Assembly (NCBI GenBank): GCA_026387555.1
Contig: JAPLLM010000100.1
Coordinates: 1 to 5,261, forward strand
Length of the DNA: 5,261 bases
DNA from: Candidatus Omnitrophota bacterium
GTDB taxonomy: Bacteria; Omnitrophota; Gorgyraeia; Gygaellales; Profunditerraquicolaceae
Reading direction: 5' to 3'
The translations under genes were made by a program, and so were the position numbers. The notes beneath the pieces are model-generated. The model made no database searches, was not told the origin of the DNA, and worked only from the letters and a program-made list of their open reading frames with translations. Shown here piece after piece: positions 4,768 through 5,261 of this stretch; the stretch's first letter is position 1, and every line of letters starts with the position of its first letter.

Positions 4768-5261
4768 ATGGAAACCAAGAATAAAAGAAATTTTATCCTC
4801 TTAGGCCATGCCCACTCAGGAAAAACAACCCTTGCCGAAAGCCTGCTTTATTTCTGTAAAGCCATCAACAGAAAAGGAAGGGTGGAAGACGGGACGACCG
4901 TCAGCGATTACAGTTTCGACGAGATCGAAAGAAAAAACTCCATAAATTTAAGCCTGCTCTTTTGCGAATATAAAGGCGCGCGTTTACAGTTTATCGATAC
5001 CCCGGGCTACGCGGATTTCTGCGCAGAGATGATCTCTGCGTCGCGCGCAGTCGACAGCGCGGTAATCGTAGTCGACGCTTCTTCCGGGATAGAAGTGGGT
5101 ACGGAACGCGCCTGGGCCATTGCCGAAGAGATGAACCTGCCGGCGATCATCTTCATCAATAAAATAGACAAACCCGAAGTGGACCTGAATAAAGTGATCG
5201 CGGCGTTAAAGGCGAATTTTTCCAAGAGCTGTTTGATAATTGATTCGCTTGAAGACCCGGA
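4768..5261 (+). CDS. EF-G-like translation GTPase (FusA2/EF-G-2 type), N-terminal part (3' truncated by window edge)
   Basis: The frame stays open from the ATG at 4768 to the window end, giving 164 complete codons of a protein that is usually about 650-700 residues. It is the GTP-binding domain of a translational GTPase: P-loop GHAHSGKT (13-20), INRKGRVEDGTTVSDYSFDE (33-52) leading into the switch I region, DTPGYADF (77-84, G3/switch II) and NKID (131-134, G4). EF-G proper usually has AHIDAGKT, RGITI and DTPGHVDF. The GH..SGKT, GRVEDGTTVSD and DTPGYADF forms are those of the EF-G-like group (FusA2, Thermus EF-G-2), whose role is not settled; they may act on the ribosome in a conditional or accessory way. 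The catalytic switch II histidine is tyrosine (Tyr81), as I recall for that group. It has its own promoter and ribosome binding site, so it is probably independent of the kamA unit. Domains II-V are not in the window. Confidence 0.88.
   Translation, partial: METKNKRNFILLGHAHSGKTTLAESLLYFCKAINRKGRVEDGTTVSDYSFDEIERKNSINLSLLFCEYKGARLQFIDTPGYADFCAEMISASRAVDSAVIVVDASSGIEVGTERAWAIAEEMNLPAIIFINKIDKPEVDLNKVIAALKANFSKSCLIIDSLEDP

Noticed and set aside
1..5261. CRISPR arrays, tRNA or rRNA genes, insertion sequences, attachment sites
   Set aside because: No repeated spacer pattern, no tRNA- or rRNA-like sequence, no transposase or terminal repeats were seen; the window is almost fully coding.

Overview
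The window looks like chromosomal DNA from an anaerobic, hydrogenase-bearing bacterium of mid G+C content. All convincing genes lie on the + strand and are tightly packed. The evidence for lifestyle is a hydrogenase maturation gene (hypE) and a radical-SAM lysine 2,3-aminomutase. I cannot fix the phylum. An uncultivated lineage of the Omnitrophota or Deltaproteobacteria type would fit, but that is an impression and not a demonstration.

Layout. (1) Positions 2-559: C-terminal 185 codons of HypE, ending in the catalytic Pro-Arg-Ile-Cys tail. (2) Positions 561-1298: a UPF0280/ApbE-like protein starting one base after the hypE stop, so the two are probably co-transcribed. (3) Positions 1299-1505: the largest gap (207 bp). 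It holds two related inverted repeats built from TATTGT/ACAATA half-sites, promoter-like hexamers, a GGAGG followed by a possible 22-codon leader ORF, and a strong terminator-like hairpin ending only about 11 bases before the next start codon. (4) Positions 1506-4677: a three-gene unit with overlapping stop/start codons (ATGA, then TTGA): two different D-Ala-D-Ala-ligase-like ATP-grasp enzymes, then KamA. (5) Positions 4678-4767: a short gap with a near-consensus sigma-70 promoter. (6) Position 4768 to the end: the first 164 codons of an EF-G-like translation GTPase of the FusA2/EF-G-2 type, cut by the window edge.

How the genes may work together. KamA keeps the residues that select lysine in the well-studied clostridial enzyme, so L-lysine to beta-lysine is the best reading. 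The two upstream ATP-grasp proteins keep their ATP/Mg residues but lack the usual Ddl N-terminal signature, and their substrate-loop regions differ from each other. No beta-lysine acetyltransferase (AblB) gene is seen beside kamA, so the usual N-acetyl-beta-lysine osmolyte pair is not evident here. My inference is that the three genes form a small pathway that makes a beta-amino acid and joins it, by two ATP-dependent ligations, to another amino acid or small molecule. Its control appears to involve a repressor-like operator and a terminator/attenuator in the leader. The product cannot be read from this sequence.
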